Shown: positions 1 to 9,774 of the stretch, piece by piece
Layout: every line of letters begins with the position of its first letter
Numbering within the stretch: position 1 is the stretch's first letter
Source: Polynucleobacter sp. 73C-SIWE
GTDB lineage: Bacteria; Pseudomonadota; Gammaproteobacteria; Burkholderiales; Burkholderiaceae
Length of the DNA stretch: 64,000 nucleotides
NCBI RefSeq assembly: GCF_018882465.1
Contig: NZ_JACVOK010000002.1
Coordinates: forward strand, 124,001-188,000
Reading direction: 5' to 3'
The notes under the pieces: generated by a model
What the model was told of the DNA's origin: nothing
Database searches by the model: none
What the model saw: the letters and a program-made list of their open reading frames with translations, nothing else
Position numbers and translations under genes: made by a program

Positions 1-572
1 CCTTGCCATGGTTTATCTAAGCCACGTACTGTTCCATAGAGCACGATGCTAATGCCCATGAGTTGCGCCATCATTGGCGTGGTTTCATGAGCGCGCTGTG
101 CTAGACCGACGCAAGCTAAGAAGATGAGCAGTGCGCCATCCGCTAGAGTCATGCCGTAACTCTTTAGGTCTGGTTGGCCACCAACAGCAAGTGCCATTGG
201 CTGCACTTCACGACGACGACCTAAAAGATAGGTGGCATACCAAATTGCTAAGGCAGCAGAGAAAAAGCAAACAGCAGAGTAAAGACGTGCCGCATTGGCA
301 GCACCAATCAACCAACCAAATAAGTCAATGAAGGTCGCGCCAATCCAATAGGGAAGTGGTGCACCAAGAGAGGCATCGCGACCCGCGATGTGCGGAACAA
401 TCCAATCTATGGAATTGCCGCGGAATAAAGTCCACATGCCGCCAAAGCCGATGGCATCTTCATTCTTCCAGGGATCCCGAAAGAAGAGGCCAGCAAAACC
501 ATAAATTAATGTCAGCGCAAAAATAATGATGCGCGGAATCGATTTAGTAGCGGCGGCGGTAAGTTTGACCAT
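1..572 (-). CDS. ArnT-like membrane glycosyltransferase, N-terminal part (cut by window edge)
   Basis: Open frame on the minus strand from ATG at 572 to the window edge, about 190 residues without a stop. Residues 12-31 form a hydrophobic segment, followed by an acidic loop with a D-P-W-K-N-E-D stretch and further hydrophobic segments. This is the layout of GT83/ArnT-type polyprenyl-phosphate-sugar transferases, which modify lipid A or other envelope glycans from the periplasmic face of the inner membrane. The acidic Glu/Asp after the first membrane segment fits the family's catalytic region. The C-terminal two thirds lie outside the window, so substrate and exact family cannot be settled; another dolichol-phosphate-mannose-type transferase is possible. 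Confidence 0.6.
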   Translation of the reverse strand, partial: MVKLTAAATKSIPRIIIFALTLIYGFAGLFFRDPWKNEDAIGFGGMWTLFRGNSIDWIVPHIAGRDASLGAPLPYWIGATFIDLFGWLIGAANAARLYSAVCFFSAALAIWYATYLLGRRREVQPMALAVGGQPDLKSYGMTLADGALLIFLACVGLAQRAHETTPMMAQLMGISIVLYGTVRGLDKPWQ

Positions 573-592
573 GAACTCTATTTAAGCAAAAA

Positions 593-624
593 CAAAAAAT
601 AAAAAAGGCAGCAAACGCTGCCTT
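593..624 (-). terminator. Rho-independent terminator after bL31B gene
   Basis: Perfect stem at 605-624 (AAGGCAGC / GCTGCCTT, 4-nt loop), followed on the minus strand by a T-rich run (593-606). A second imperfect hairpin (633-661, CGCAGGG / CCCTGCG) lies between it and the stop codon of the ribosomal protein gene. Confidence 0.8.
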
Positions 625-673
625 AATTATCTCGCAGGGCAGGTATTTCACATACCCTGCGAATTGAAGTGAT

Positions 674-1021
674 TTAAGCCTTCTTCTTAGCTGGCTTTTC
701 AGCAGCTTTAGCTTCTGCAGCAGCAGCTTTTTTCTCAGCTGTTTTAGCAGCGCCATCACCGGTAGCTTTAGCAACAGCTTTAGTACCGAATTTCTGACGG
801 AATTTCTCAACACGACCGGCGGTATCCATGATTTTTTGGGTGCCAGTGTAGAAAGGGTGTGATTCAGATGAAGTCTCGATCTTGGCCAAAGGATATTCCT
901 TGCCATCTTCCCACTTGATTGTCTCTTTAGTAGACATCGTGGAGCGAGTCTTGAAGCTGAAGTTATTGGAAACGTCTACAAAGACGATTTCACGATATTC
1001 GGGGTGAATGCCAGGTTTCAT
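674..1021 (-). CDS. rpmE2: 50S ribosomal protein L31 type B (bL31B)
   Basis: Begins M-K-P-G-I-H-P-E-Y and contains the S-H-P-F-Y-T-G-T-Q motif near residue 55, both typical of bL31. The zinc-binding CxxC pairs of the A-type protein are absent, so this is the zinc-independent type B form. At 115 residues it is longer than the usual 80-90. The extra part is a low-complexity Ala/Lys/Glu tail (from about residue 84), likely a flexible rRNA-binding extension. It is monocistronic: its own terminator lies downstream and rho's terminator upstream. Confidence 0.95.
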   Translation of the reverse strand: MKPGIHPEYREIVFVDVSNNFSFKTRSTMSTKETIKWEDGKEYPLAKIETSSESHPFYTGTQKIMDTAGRVEKFRQKFGTKAVAKATGDGAAKTAEKKAAAAEAKAAEKPAKKKA

Positions 1022-1145
1022 TTTGAGTCCTATGAGCGGGTAGCCGTTTAAGTTAATAACCTAAATACTTTCCCAAGTTAAAAGCAATAAAGGGTGCAAC
1101 AAAGGCGAAATTATGCCATGAAATCAATAACAAAGCGCACTTTCG

Positions 1146-1180
1146 GGGTCTAAAAGGGGCTAAAACAGCCCCCAGGACCC
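1146..1180 (-). terminator. Probable terminator after rho
   Basis: Nested inverted repeat: GGGGC / GCCCC (1156-1172), flanked by an outer GGGTC / GGACCC pairing, with a TTTTAGA stretch following the inner stem on the minus strand. It starts a few bases after the rho stop codon. The T run is short, so termination strength is uncertain. Confidence 0.55.
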
Positions 1181-1184
1181 TAAA

Positions 1185-2447
1185 TTAGCCTCCACGACGC
1201 ATTAGGTCGAAGAATTCACCGTTGTTTTTGGTTGATTTGAGCTTATCCACAATGAAGTTCATCGCCTCGATATCGTCCATATCGGCCAGCAATTTACGCA
1301 ATACCCAGATCTTCTGGAGATTCTCTGCTTTAACCAAGAGCTCCTCACGACGGGTGCCCGACTTATTGAGGTTAATCGATGGGTAAACGCGACGCTCAGC
1401 GAGGCGACGCTCAAGATGAACTTCCATATTGCCCGTGCCCTTGAATTCTTCATAAATGAGGTCATCCATACGGCTACCCGTTTCAATCAGTGCGGTAGCG
1501 ATGATGGTCAACGAACCACCTTCTTCGATATTACGGGCTGCACCGAAGAAACGTTTTGGACGTTGCAATGCGTTTGCATCCACACCACCGGAGAGTACTT
1601 TGCCTGATGAAGGAACAACGGTGTTGTATGCGCGAGCAAGACGGGTAATCGAGTCAAGCAAGATGATCACATCTTTGCCCATCTCCACTAAACGTTTTGC
1701 TTTTTCAATCACCATCTCGGCGACTTGCACGTGACGAACTGCTGGCTCATCAAAAGTAGAGGCAACGACTTCACCGCGCACGGAGCGTTGCATCTCAGTC
1801 ACTTCTTCTGGGCGCTCGTCAACGAGCAAGACAATCAAAATCGCTTCAGGATTATTGGCGGCAATTGCGTGAGCAATGTGCTGCATCATCACGGTCTTAC
1901 CAGACTTCGGTGATGCTACGATCAAACCACGTTGGCCGTAACCAATCGGGGAGATCATGTCGATGATGCGACCAGTCAGATTTTCTTCTGCCTTGATGTC
2001 ACGTTCCAAGCTAATCACACGGTTCGGGTGCAATGGCGTTAAGTTCTCGAACATGATTCGGTTCTTGAGGGCTTCTGGAGCTAAACCATTGATCTTGTCT
2101 ACCTTAACCAAGGCAAAGTAACGCTCGCCATCTTTAGGAGTGCGTACTTCACCTTCAACGCTATCACCGGTATGCAGATTAAAGCGACGGATCTGCGCAG
2201 GAGAGATATAAATATCGTCAGGGGAAGCCATGTAAGAAGCTTCAGGGGAGCGCAAGAAACCAAAACCATCAGGCAATACTTCTAAAGTGCCGTCACCGAA
2301 TACTGTTTCACCAGCCTTCGCACGTTTTTTCAGAATGGCAAACATCAATTCTTGTTTGCGCATCCGTTGCGTATTTTCAATCTCCAGACTAGCTGCCATT
2401 TCGAGCAGAGCGGATACGTGGAGGACTTTGAGTTCAGTTAATTGCAT
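1185..2447 (-). CDS. rho: Transcription termination factor Rho
   Basis: 420 residues, the normal Rho length. The N-terminal RNA-binding OSB/cold-shock-like domain contains G-F-G-F-L-R (about residues 61-66). The P-loop S-P-K-S-G-K-T lies at residues 179-185 and a Walker B L-L-D-S-I-T-R near 263-270; the Q-loop and R-loop regions are present. The hexameric RNA-dependent ATPase terminates untranslated transcripts. ATG at 2447 is the only start that keeps the M-x-L-T-E-L-K N-terminus usual for Rho. About 220 bases separate it from the trxA terminator, leaving room for the long leader through which rho often regulates itself. Confidence 0.98.
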   Translation of the reverse strand: MQLTELKVLHVSALLEMAASLEIENTQRMRKQELMFAILKKRAKAGETVFGDGTLEVLPDGFGFLRSPEASYMASPDDIYISPAQIRRFNLHTGDSVEGEVRTPKDGERYFALVKVDKINGLAPEALKNRIMFENLTPLHPNRVISLERDIKAEENLTGRIIDMISPIGYGQRGLIVASPKSGKTVMMQHIAHAIAANNPEAILIVLLVDERPEEVTEMQRSVRGEVVASTFDEPAVRHVQVAEMVIEKAKRLVEMGKDVIILLDSITRLARAYNTVVPSSGKVLSGGVDANALQRPKRFFGAARNIEEGGSLTIIATALIETGSRMDDLIYEEFKGTGNMEVHLERRLAERRVYPSINLNKSGTRREELLVKAENLQKIWVLRKLLADMDDIEAMNFIVDKLKSTKNNGEFFDLMRRGG

Positions 2448-2671
2448 GTGGTTCTCGGGTGTTGATAAAGATGATTAGATCAATTGGTTTTGGGGTATCG
2501 CTGTGCTGAAGGAGATCAGACAGATGTGGAAAAACAGAATTTTGGGAATTTGCTTAAGAAAAAAAAGGGGGGGAGATAAATTGCTGGAAATGAGCGCTCT
2601 ATTGAAAGCGCTGAACTACTGTTAAACGCAATACTACACTAAAAAACGGGTCTTACAAGTACGTCAAGCGG

Positions 2672-2704
2672 AAAAAACCACAGGCTCAACGGGTGAGCCT
2701 GTGG
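2672..2704 (-). terminator. Rho-independent terminator after trxA
   Basis: Stem CCACAGGCTCA / TGAGCCTGTGG (2678-2704) with a 5-nt loop, followed on the minus strand by TTTTTT (2672-2677). It is a textbook intrinsic terminator placed 12 bases past the trxA stop codon. Confidence 0.9.
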
Positions 2705-2715
2705 CCTGAGACTAT

Positions 2716-3042
2716 TTACAGATGACTATCAATAAAGGCAGACAACTGGGATTTGGCCAAAGCGCCTACTTTTTGAGCAGCCACAGTGCCATTTTTGAAG
2801 AGGATCAGCGTTGGAATGCCGCGGATATTGAACTGAGCCGGAACACCTTGGTTCTCGTCCACGTTCATTTTTGCGATTTGCAACTTATCGCCATATTCGC
2901 CAGCGAGTTCTTCCAGGATGGGCCCGATCATTTTGCAAGGACCACACCACTCGGCCCAGAAGTCGAGCAGAACAGGTTTATCGGACTTGAGGACGTCTTG
3001 TTCGAAAGAGGCGTCAGTTACATATTTAATGCCGGCACTCAT
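2716..3042 (-). CDS. trxA: Thioredoxin 1
   Basis: 108 residues, the usual length. The active site W-C-G-P-C lies at residues 32-36, the cis-Pro segment is G-I-P-T-L near residue 75, and the F-K-N-G strand follows. It is a cytoplasmic disulfide reductase serving ribonucleotide reductase and other partners, recharged by thioredoxin reductase. It lies directly upstream of rho in the same direction, the conserved trxA-rho order, but has its own terminator. Its start faces the divergent AddB-like gene across a 110-bp gap that must hold both promoters. Confidence 0.97.
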   Translation of the reverse strand: MSAGIKYVTDASFEQDVLKSDKPVLLDFWAEWCGPCKMIGPILEELAGEYGDKLQIAKMNVDENQGVPAQFNIRGIPTLILFKNGTVAAQKVGALAKSQLSAFIDSHL

Positions 3043-3152
3043 GAAAATTCCTTATTTAGACTTATTTAGCGAGTTATTTAATTATGGCGTTACAACGCTT
3101 ATATTAGCAATAAGCGGAACGTTCTGCTCAAAATACAAAAATTACTGAATTA

Positions 3153-6143
3153 ATGCCTCAACCTTTCCCCGCCATTTCTGATCAAAAGCAGTCATACGCT
3201 TGGGCGATTGCGCCTAATGACCAAGCGCTTAGCCAATTAGCAGAAGGGATTTGGGATTGTGCAATGCAAACCAAGCAACGCCCCTTGGTGGTGCTCAGTA
3301 CTGCTGGCCCACTGATTGGGGTGAGGGCGGCTTTAGAGCAAAACCGACCAAAAGATCTACCAAGCAATATTGCCTTTTTACCGCAAGTGATTAGTTTTAC
3401 AGATTGGTTGGAGGCAGCGCCAGGTGCATGGCAGTTTCCAAAGAAACAAACCGATTTAGAAAGATGGTTATCGGTCTATATCAATCTGCGTAAACATCCC
3501 AAACTCAAAGCTTGGTTTAAAGCGGAGAGTGATTCGGGCGCGTGGGGTTTAGCAAAGTCTGTGATTGATGCCTGCGATATTTTGTCTGAAGCCATCATTC
3601 CGCAATTGCATGAAGAGTTAAATCAATTAACTAAGGGCAGTACGCTTGATGCAGAAGCGTGGACTAAGAAATTAGAAGCCCTATTAGAAAAAACAATCGT
3701 ACTAGCGTATCCAGATCTTTCGCGAAAAGTGGTTGATCAAGAGTCTGAAGTGTTGTTGACTTTCTGGCGCTACCTCAGCGGTGCTGGAGATGCCGTTTTT
3801 CGCAAGCAGTTTGCGATGGCAGCCCACTTAGATTTAGCAAAAGCCAATCAAGAGCGGGCTCGCCCATTTATTTGGGTTCAGACTGCAGACCCCAAGCCGA
3901 TTGACCAAGAGGTCATGGCTAAGTACTTGGCTAGCTATGCGCAATATGCTCCAGTGATTAAGATTACATTAGATTGGCAGCCGGTTGCCTTATGGTCTGA
4001 AGCGCTTACCGGAGAGGACCCAGATGGTGATCTGGTTGAGTTAAATACAGAGCAAGAGCAGCAACTCAGTAGCAATATTAAAACAGCACATTACCAGGAT
4101 TGGCATTTGATTGCTGCAAGACGTTTTGAAGAGCTAGCCTGGGCCGCCACTAAAACGATTGAGTCATATTTAATTGCAGGTAAAACGAATATTGCTTTAG
4201 TAGCTCAGGATCGCCTAGCGGCAAGACGGGTGAGAGCATTGTTAGCACGTTTAGGCCCAGCCTTAAATATTCGTGATGAAACCGGTTGGAAGATTGACAC
4301 CACTAGAGCAGCAGCAGCAATCAATAGTTGGCTAGAGTTGATTCGCGCTCCTAAGGAAGGGCCCACTGCCAGTGCCTTGCTCGAGTTTTTACAAAACCCC
4401 TATTTAGATATAGCTACTTGTATAGCAAAACCCCCCGAGGTTTGTATTGGCCTGATTGCGCAACTTGAAGACATCTTAATTGCGAGTCAGGCAAAGTCTG
4501 GCTGGGAAACCTTTTATATGGCGATTGAGCGGGCTAATGCCTATGCGGCCACGCATGATGCTGCGCCCAATGAAGCCTTATTAAAGCTGCTCCAGTTTGT
4601 GCGGGAGCGTCACTATGTCTGGCAAGAGCTCAATCTCAATTGCTCCAATGCGTATGCGCTCTTGCAAAGTAATCTGCAGGACACTGGTATGGGCAAGGCT
4701 TTAGGGCAAGATGCCGCAGGCAAGCAATTATTAGAAGTCATGAACACCTTTGATTTGCGCTCGAGTGATTATCAAAGCATTACTATGCGCTTGCCAGAGT
4801 GGATTAGCCTCATTAAATCTGTTCTAGAAGACGCTTCTTATGAGGAGACAGGCAAAGAGGCGCAAGCAAACTTAAGCATCTTGCCATTAAGTTCAACGCG
4901 ATTACGCCAATTTGATGCGGTGGTAGTAGTGGGTTGTGATGAGCAGCAATTACCTGCATTTTCAGAGCCACCATTATTTTTCTCAGACGCATTAAATCGA
5001 CTGCTCAAAACATCTACTATTAATGCGCAGTATGTTCAGCAAGCACGTGACTTATCGCAACTCCTAGTGTCTTGTCCAAGTGTTGATTTGCTCTGGCAAA
5101 GTAAAAGTAAAAATGGTGAACCACTCAGACCATCAGCCTGGATACAGCGTTTGCAGACGCAATTACCGCATTGGAAGGCAGTGGTCGCAAAGCCCGATTC
5201 CTGTAGTGGAAAAGCAAGGCCCCTGCAAAAGGCAGTTGCCAGCATCGATCCGGATTTGCCTTTGCCACTCTCGATGAGTCCTAGTGCCTATAAGGCTTTA
5301 AGAGATTGCCCTTATAAATACTACGTGCGAAGCTTATTGGGTTTACGAGAGGCAAAAGAGTTTGAAGATGGGTTTGATGCCTCTTTAGCAGGGCAGTCAC
5401 TGCATGCTTTGTTACGCAACTTTTATCAAGCACTCAAGACTGAAGAACAAAAAGCAGATTCTCACATCATCAACAATACGCAGGTACGTCGTATGTGGAT
5501 GGAGCGCGAGTTATCGGCTATTTCTGAAAAAGAATTTAAACGATTGATTGCAGGCGATAGTAGGGTACTTGGCACCTTGCGTGATTGGCAAAAACAAATC
5601 CCTAGTTTTGTAGCTTGGCAACTCCAAAGAGAAGCTAGCGGATGGCGTTATCATAATGCTGAACATAAGGTCGGCTTCGATTTACATTTTGCTGATCTTG
5701 ATGGTGAGCATCGCATCATTCGAATTGAAGGGCGCGCCGATCGCTTTGATGTCAATATCCAAAACGAAGGGCAGTCTGAGGTGATTGATTACAAAAATCA
5801 GTCGATGACCAAGATTAAAAAGCGCGCTGAGCATGTATTAGATGACCCCCAGCTACTCATTTACGCTCGTGCTGCAAATGAAGATCCTGCCAGCGCTCAT
5901 CTCCAAGGCCAGCAAGTCGATCATGCCCAGTGGGTTTCGCTCAAGCTAGACATCAAGAGAGATAAAAAACTCACGCGGTCTTTAGAAGTAGAAGGTGTTC
6001 CAGGGTTAATGCCCGTCTTTGATCGGCAAATCACCGAAGATATGCAAAATCTTTGGTCCAGAAAAGAGATGACTGCTTTTGCACCAGATGGTGTCTGCAA
6101 ATACTGTGAGGCAAGAGGGATCTGCAGAAAGGGGATGTGGTGA
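3153..6143 (+). CDS. AddB-like PD-(D/E)XK nuclease subunit of a recombination helicase-nuclease
   Basis: 996 residues. The C-terminal third has the PD-(D/E)XK nuclease core (E-G-R-A-D-R near residue 860, then V-I-D-Y-K about 877-881). Cysteines suited to an AddB-type iron-sulfur cluster are visible: one in D-C-P-Y-K-Y-Y near residue 718 and three in C-K-Y-C-E-A-R-G-I-C at the extreme C-terminus. The N-terminal part resembles an inactivated helicase fold without a Walker A motif, as in AddB. The stop overlaps the start of the next gene, so the two are translationally coupled. Role: processing double-strand DNA ends for RecA. Sequence divergence from Bacillus AddB is expected in betaproteobacteria, so no symbol is given. 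Confidence 0.85.
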   Translation: MPQPFPAISDQKQSYAWAIAPNDQALSQLAEGIWDCAMQTKQRPLVVLSTAGPLIGVRAALEQNRPKDLPSNIAFLPQVISFTDWLEAAPGAWQFPKKQTDLERWLSVYINLRKHPKLKAWFKAESDSGAWGLAKSVIDACDILSEAIIPQLHEELNQLTKGSTLDAEAWTKKLEALLEKTIVLAYPDLSRKVVDQESEVLLTFWRYLSGAGDAVFRKQFAMAAHLDLAKANQERARPFIWVQTADPKPIDQEVMAKYLASYAQYAPVIKITLDWQPVALWSEALTGEDPDGDLVELNTEQEQQLSSNIKTAHYQDWHLIAARRFEELAWAATKTIESYLIAGKTNIALVAQDRLAARRVRALLARLGPALNIRDETGWKIDTTRAAAAINSWLELIRAPKEGPTASALLEFLQNPYLDIATCIAKPPEVCIGLIAQLEDILIASQAKSGWETFYMAIERANAYAATHDAAPNEALLKLLQFVRERHYVWQELNLNCSNAYALLQSNLQDTGMGKALGQDAAGKQLLEVMNTFDLRSSDYQSITMRLPEWISLIKSVLEDASYEETGKEAQANLSILPLSSTRLRQFDAVVVVGCDEQQLPAFSEPPLFFSDALNRLLKTSTINAQYVQQARDLSQLLVSCPSVDLLWQSKSKNGEPLRPSAWIQRLQTQLPHWKAVVAKPDSCSGKARPLQKAVASIDPDLPLPLSMSPSAYKALRDCPYKYYVRSLLGLREAKEFEDGFDASLAGQSLHALLRNFYQALKTEEQKADSHIINNTQVRRMWMERELSAISEKEFKRLIAGDSRVLGTLRDWQKQIPSFVAWQLQREASGWRYHNAEHKVGFDLHFADLDGEHRIIRIEGRADRFDVNIQNEGQSEVIDYKNQSMTKIKKRAEHVLDDPQLLIYARAANEDPASAHLQGQQVDHAQWVSLKLDIKRDKKLTRSLEVEGVPGLMPVFDRQITEDMQNLWSRKEMTAFAPDGVCKYCEARGICRKGMW

Positions 6144-9100
6144 AAAAGTTCGATAACGCCATCGCCTGCGATCCTAGTAAGTCAGTCATTGTTTCTGCCT
6201 GCGCGGGTAGCGGTAAAACCTGGCTGCTCGTTGCCCGTATGATTCGCCTCTTACTTGCTGGCGCTAAGCCATCAGAAATTCTAGCCTTAACCTTCACTCG
6301 TAAAGCTGCGCAAGAGATGCGGGATCGCCTCTACAGTTTGCTTGAGCAATTTTCAACCATGAGCGATGCAGCGCTGTTAGATGAATTAACTAAACGAGGT
6401 TTAGGTGATAGCGAGGCGAGAGCCTTACTGCCTCAGGCTAAGGCACTTTATAACAAGGTGCTCGCTAGCCCTCAGTCGATTGTGATTGATACCTTCCACG
6501 GTTGGTTTGGCAGGTTATTAAATGCCGCCCCGATCTCTGCAGAAGTGCAGCCTGGCTTTAGTTTGCGTGAGGATGGCAAAAGACTATTAGACGAGTGCTT
6601 AGATGATTGGTGGGGAGATCTGCCAGCAGATCTCAGGGCGCACTATGACGTTCTTCTAAAACACTTAGGTGCAAGCAATACTGAAAAGTTCTTGATGGGC
6701 AATTATGGCCTCATGAAACAGCGGGGTGCCTGGACTTTTTTTGTAGAGGCCTGCAAGCAAAAAGGGATTACTCCAATTGAGCACTTCAAGCAATTTTTAC
6801 CAAGACTTCATCTTGATAATCCTTTGCTGCAGATGTGGAATGCACCAACAGCAAGGGCAGACCTTGAGTTTCTGGTGCGCTGCTTTGCGCATAGCAGCAC
6901 TCAAGAGACTGAATTTTTGCCACGTCTAGTTTCTGCTCTGGAGTGCATGCAACGTGGTGGTGATGTCATGGAAGTTGCAAGCAACCTACAACTAGTATTT
7001 TTAAATGGAGATGGTGAATCTCGCTCTAATAATAATAAAGCGCTTGGAGCGGTTAAAACGTATCTTCAAAAAGAAGGCTTAAGTCATCTCGAATCAGATC
7101 ACATTGCTTATAAGCAAGCTTGGGCACAAGCGTTTATTGAATATTTGGATTGGCAAGCTGAAAAAGATGTTTATGAATTAAACCTTGCTTGGTTTGCAAT
7201 GAGCGAGCGCATGATGGATCATGCTGCTGCAGCCAAAGAAGCGATGCGGGTGCGTGATTTTGATGATTTAGAAATCGGTGTGAGTCAGCTAATGGCAGAT
7301 TACGCCAATGCGGCTTACTTGCAAGCGCGTTTAGATGCTAAATATAAACATATTCTGGTTGATGAGTTTCAGGATACCAATCCATTGCAGTGGCAGATTC
7401 TGCGCTCCTGGTTTGAGGCTTACGGCCAAACTAAAGATCGGCCTAGCGTCTTTATTGTGGGCGATCCCAAGCAATCGATTTATCGCTTCCGCAGAGCCGA
7501 CCCGCGTTTATTTGCTAGCGCAAAAGCATTCTTGGAATCGGAGATGGGTGCGGTAGCGCTAGATCAAGATACAACGCGTCGTAATGCTCCCAAAATTAAT
7601 GCGGCTGTGAATGACACTTTTGCACGCTCGCAATTGCCACCTAGCTATGACTTTCATGAGCAAGATACCTTGTGGGAACCTATAGTAGAGGGCTTGCCGA
7701 ATGAGATTTATTCAAAAGAGGGTGAGGCCGCACTATTACCGCTCATCCCATACGTCAAAGAAGGGCTAGCTCCTCGAGAGGGCAATGCATTTGATGCGCC
7801 CATTACTGATGTGAACCAAACCGTTGCAGCTACGCAGCGCTATGTTGAGGGCCAAGAGATTAGTAAGCTGATTCATGAGGTGATGGCCACACGTCAAGTG
7901 ATGGATGAAGAAGATGGCCGCAAGTTTTGGCGCCCCGCTAGAGAAAGTGATTTCCTATTGCTCGTCAAACGCCGTAAATATTTACCGCAGTTTGAAAGAG
8001 CCTTGCGTGAAGCCGATTTGGCTTATGACAGCTCCAGACTTGGCGGCCTGCTCAATACACTTGAGATTGATGATTTAGTAGCCTTACTCACGGTATTGCT
8101 ATCACCGCGCCATGATTTACCTCTAGCGCAAGTATTAAGAAGCCCGATCTTTGGCTTTACTGATCAGCAAATGCAGCATCTAAGTATTGCCAAAGCCAAT
8201 CAGCAATACCGCTCTTGGTGGGATGCTTTACAAGATAGCCAAGATGCATCAGCCCAAAGAGCAGCTCGCTTTTTAGAGCATTGGCGTGTATTAGCAGAAC
8301 ATTTACCAGTTCATGACTTATTGGATCAAATTTATCAAGAGAGCAATTTGCGTTTTGAGTACGCAGTCAGTGCTCAGCCTTTAGCTCGTGCGCAGGTAGT
8401 TGCCAACCTAGATGCCTTTTTGGAGCTTTCTCTCAATCAGGATGGAGGTCGTTATCCAAGTCTAGGTCGCTTTATTGACGAGATCAACGCAATACGTCGC
8501 AGTGATGACGATGAAACACCAGATGAAGGTGATGTTGAGCTCGAATCTGATACCGAGCTAGCAGAAGTAGATGAAGATAGCGAGATGTCAGAGGAAGATC
8601 AGCATAAGCGCGTACGCCTCATGACAATCCATGGTGCCAAAGGTCTGGAATCTCCCTTTGTGATTATTTTGGATGCAAATCATACGGTTGGTGCATCGGA
8701 TCATTCTGGCGTTTTATTAGAGTGGTCACCGAACGATAGAAGTCCATCGCATCTCTCGATGTATACCAAGGCAGGCTTAACCTCGCCTCGTATTCAAATT
8801 CGGGAGGATGAAGAGCTGATTAGCCAGAATGAAAACTGGAACTTGCTGTATGTAGCAATGACACGTGCCAAACAAGGCCTTTGGATTAGTGGTGTGGCAA
8901 AAGAGCCTACGACAAATAATCCAATGGGCTTAGATCAGAAATCTTGGTACGCCAGAGCTCAATTTGGCAAGTTACCTACCATAGAGCCTATTAAGACAAG
9001 CGCTACTTATTCTGACGGCACAACCAAGCAGTCAAGCACGACAAAAGAGAGCCCTCCAGTTGCAGAAACTTTCAGTATTGAAGATTTCCAGATTTCCTGG

Positions 9101-9676
9101 GAAGAGGCAAAACGAAGTCATCAAGAACAGTTACGCGATATTGAGAGTGGAGCAGCAGTTCAAGCAGCAGTTCAACCTACTCCAACAGCAGTAGAAAATG
9201 AACCCGACCCAGAAATATTGGAAGAGGGTACAAATTTTCATAAGCTGCTGGAGTTCTTGACACCAGACTCAAGTAATACCGCAAAGCCAGGGATGCCAAG
9301 TGAGCAAGAGATTATGAATTGGCTATCCGTAGATCAAGAGCAGGCGCAAAGACTGGTGACGCGTACACAGACAGTGCTAGAAGCATCAGCGCTCAAGCCT
9401 TACCTCACATCAGGACAGTGGATTGCAGCTTGGAATGAGCTTGATATCGCTAGCCAAGAAGGTAAGAGCTACCGCATGGATCGCTTAGTGGAGTTAGATG
9501 ACCATCTAGCGATCATTGATTACAAGCTCACTATTCCTAAAGAGGGTAGTGAGATGTATGAAAAATACCGCAAGCAGTTACAGGGCTATCAAACTGAGCT
9601 CACCCGCATCCGGAAAGACAAACCCAATAAGGCTTACTTGATTTCGTCTAAAGGTGAGATCGTAGAAGTGAAGTAG
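6137..9676 (+). CDS. AddA-like UvrD-family helicase-nuclease
   Basis: 1179 residues with all superfamily 1A motifs: Walker A A-C-A-G-S-G-K-T (21-28), motif II V-D-E-F-Q-D-T (about 408), motif III G-D-P-K-Q-S-I-Y-R-F, motif V T-I-H-G-A-K-G-L-E and motif VI Y-V-A-M-T-R-A-K (about 908). A C-terminal PD-(D/E)XK nuclease domain ends with M-D-R-L and I-I-D-Y-K (1127-1131). Helicase plus nuclease in one chain, next to an AddB-like partner, defines the AddAB/RexAB-type enzyme. Starts are GTG at 6137 or GTG at 6140, both overlapping the stop of the upstream gene. A strongly acidic linker (about residues 790-830) separates the 2B insertion from motif V. Confidence 0.9.
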   Translation: MVKKFDNAIACDPSKSVIVSACAGSGKTWLLVARMIRLLLAGAKPSEILALTFTRKAAQEMRDRLYSLLEQFSTMSDAALLDELTKRGLGDSEARALLPQAKALYNKVLASPQSIVIDTFHGWFGRLLNAAPISAEVQPGFSLREDGKRLLDECLDDWWGDLPADLRAHYDVLLKHLGASNTEKFLMGNYGLMKQRGAWTFFVEACKQKGITPIEHFKQFLPRLHLDNPLLQMWNAPTARADLEFLVRCFAHSSTQETEFLPRLVSALECMQRGGDVMEVASNLQLVFLNGDGESRSNNNKALGAVKTYLQKEGLSHLESDHIAYKQAWAQAFIEYLDWQAEKDVYELNLAWFAMSERMMDHAAAAKEAMRVRDFDDLEIGVSQLMADYANAAYLQARLDAKYKHILVDEFQDTNPLQWQILRSWFEAYGQTKDRPSVFIVGDPKQSIYRFRRADPRLFASAKAFLESEMGAVALDQDTTRRNAPKINAAVNDTFARSQLPPSYDFHEQDTLWEPIVEGLPNEIYSKEGEAALLPLIPYVKEGLAPREGNAFDAPITDVNQTVAATQRYVEGQEISKLIHEVMATRQVMDEEDGRKFWRPARESDFLLLVKRRKYLPQFERALREADLAYDSSRLGGLLNTLEIDDLVALLTVLLSPRHDLPLAQVLRSPIFGFTDQQMQHLSIAKANQQYRSWWDALQDSQDASAQRAARFLEHWRVLAEHLPVHDLLDQIYQESNLRFEYAVSAQPLARAQVVANLDAFLELSLNQDGGRYPSLGRFIDEINAIRRSDDDETPDEGDVELESDTELAEVDEDSEMSEEDQHKRVRLMTIHGAKGLESPFVIILDANHTVGASDHSGVLLEWSPNDRSPSHLSMYTKAGLTSPRIQIREDEELISQNENWNLLYVAMTRAKQGLWISGVAKEPTTNNPMGLDQKSWYARAQFGKLPTIEPIKTSATYSDGTTKQSSTTKESPPVAETFSIEDFQISWEEAKRSHQEQLRDIESGAAVQAAVQPTPTAVENEPDPEILEEGTNFHKLLEFLTPDSSNTAKPGMPSEQEIMNWLSVDQEQAQRLVTRTQTVLEASALKPYLTSGQWIAAWNELDIASQEGKSYRMDRLVELDDHLAIIDYKLTIPKEGSEMYEKYRKQLQGYQTELTRIRKDKPNKAYLISSKGEIVEVK

Positions 9677-9695
9677 GGTGCATGTCACTGCCAAT

Positions 9696-9723
9696 AAAAA
9701 ACCACCGAATGCGGTGGTTTTTT
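9696..9723. terminator. Bidirectional intrinsic terminator
   Basis: Stem ACCACCG / CGGTGGT with flanking A5 and T6 runs (9696-9723), so it can end transcripts from both sides. It lies between the convergent AddA-like gene and the Bug-family gene. Confidence 0.85.
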
Positions 9724-9774
9724 ATTTGAAGGAAAAATTAAACAGAAATAAACAGAAAGAAAAATCAGTAATCC

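Noticed and set aside
544..906. 120-codon open frame overlapping bL31B and its terminator
   Set aside because: Product is the out-of-frame reading of the Ala/Lys tail and runs through the terminator hairpin.
2682..2700. GCTCA-N5-TGAGC pattern after trxA
   Set aside because: It is part of a longer 11-bp terminator stem with a T run, outside the accessory region and without a gene ahead; not counted with the dyad promoters.
2722..3069. 115-codon open frame opposite trxA
   Set aside because: Shadow of a well-conserved gene; no start signal of its own.
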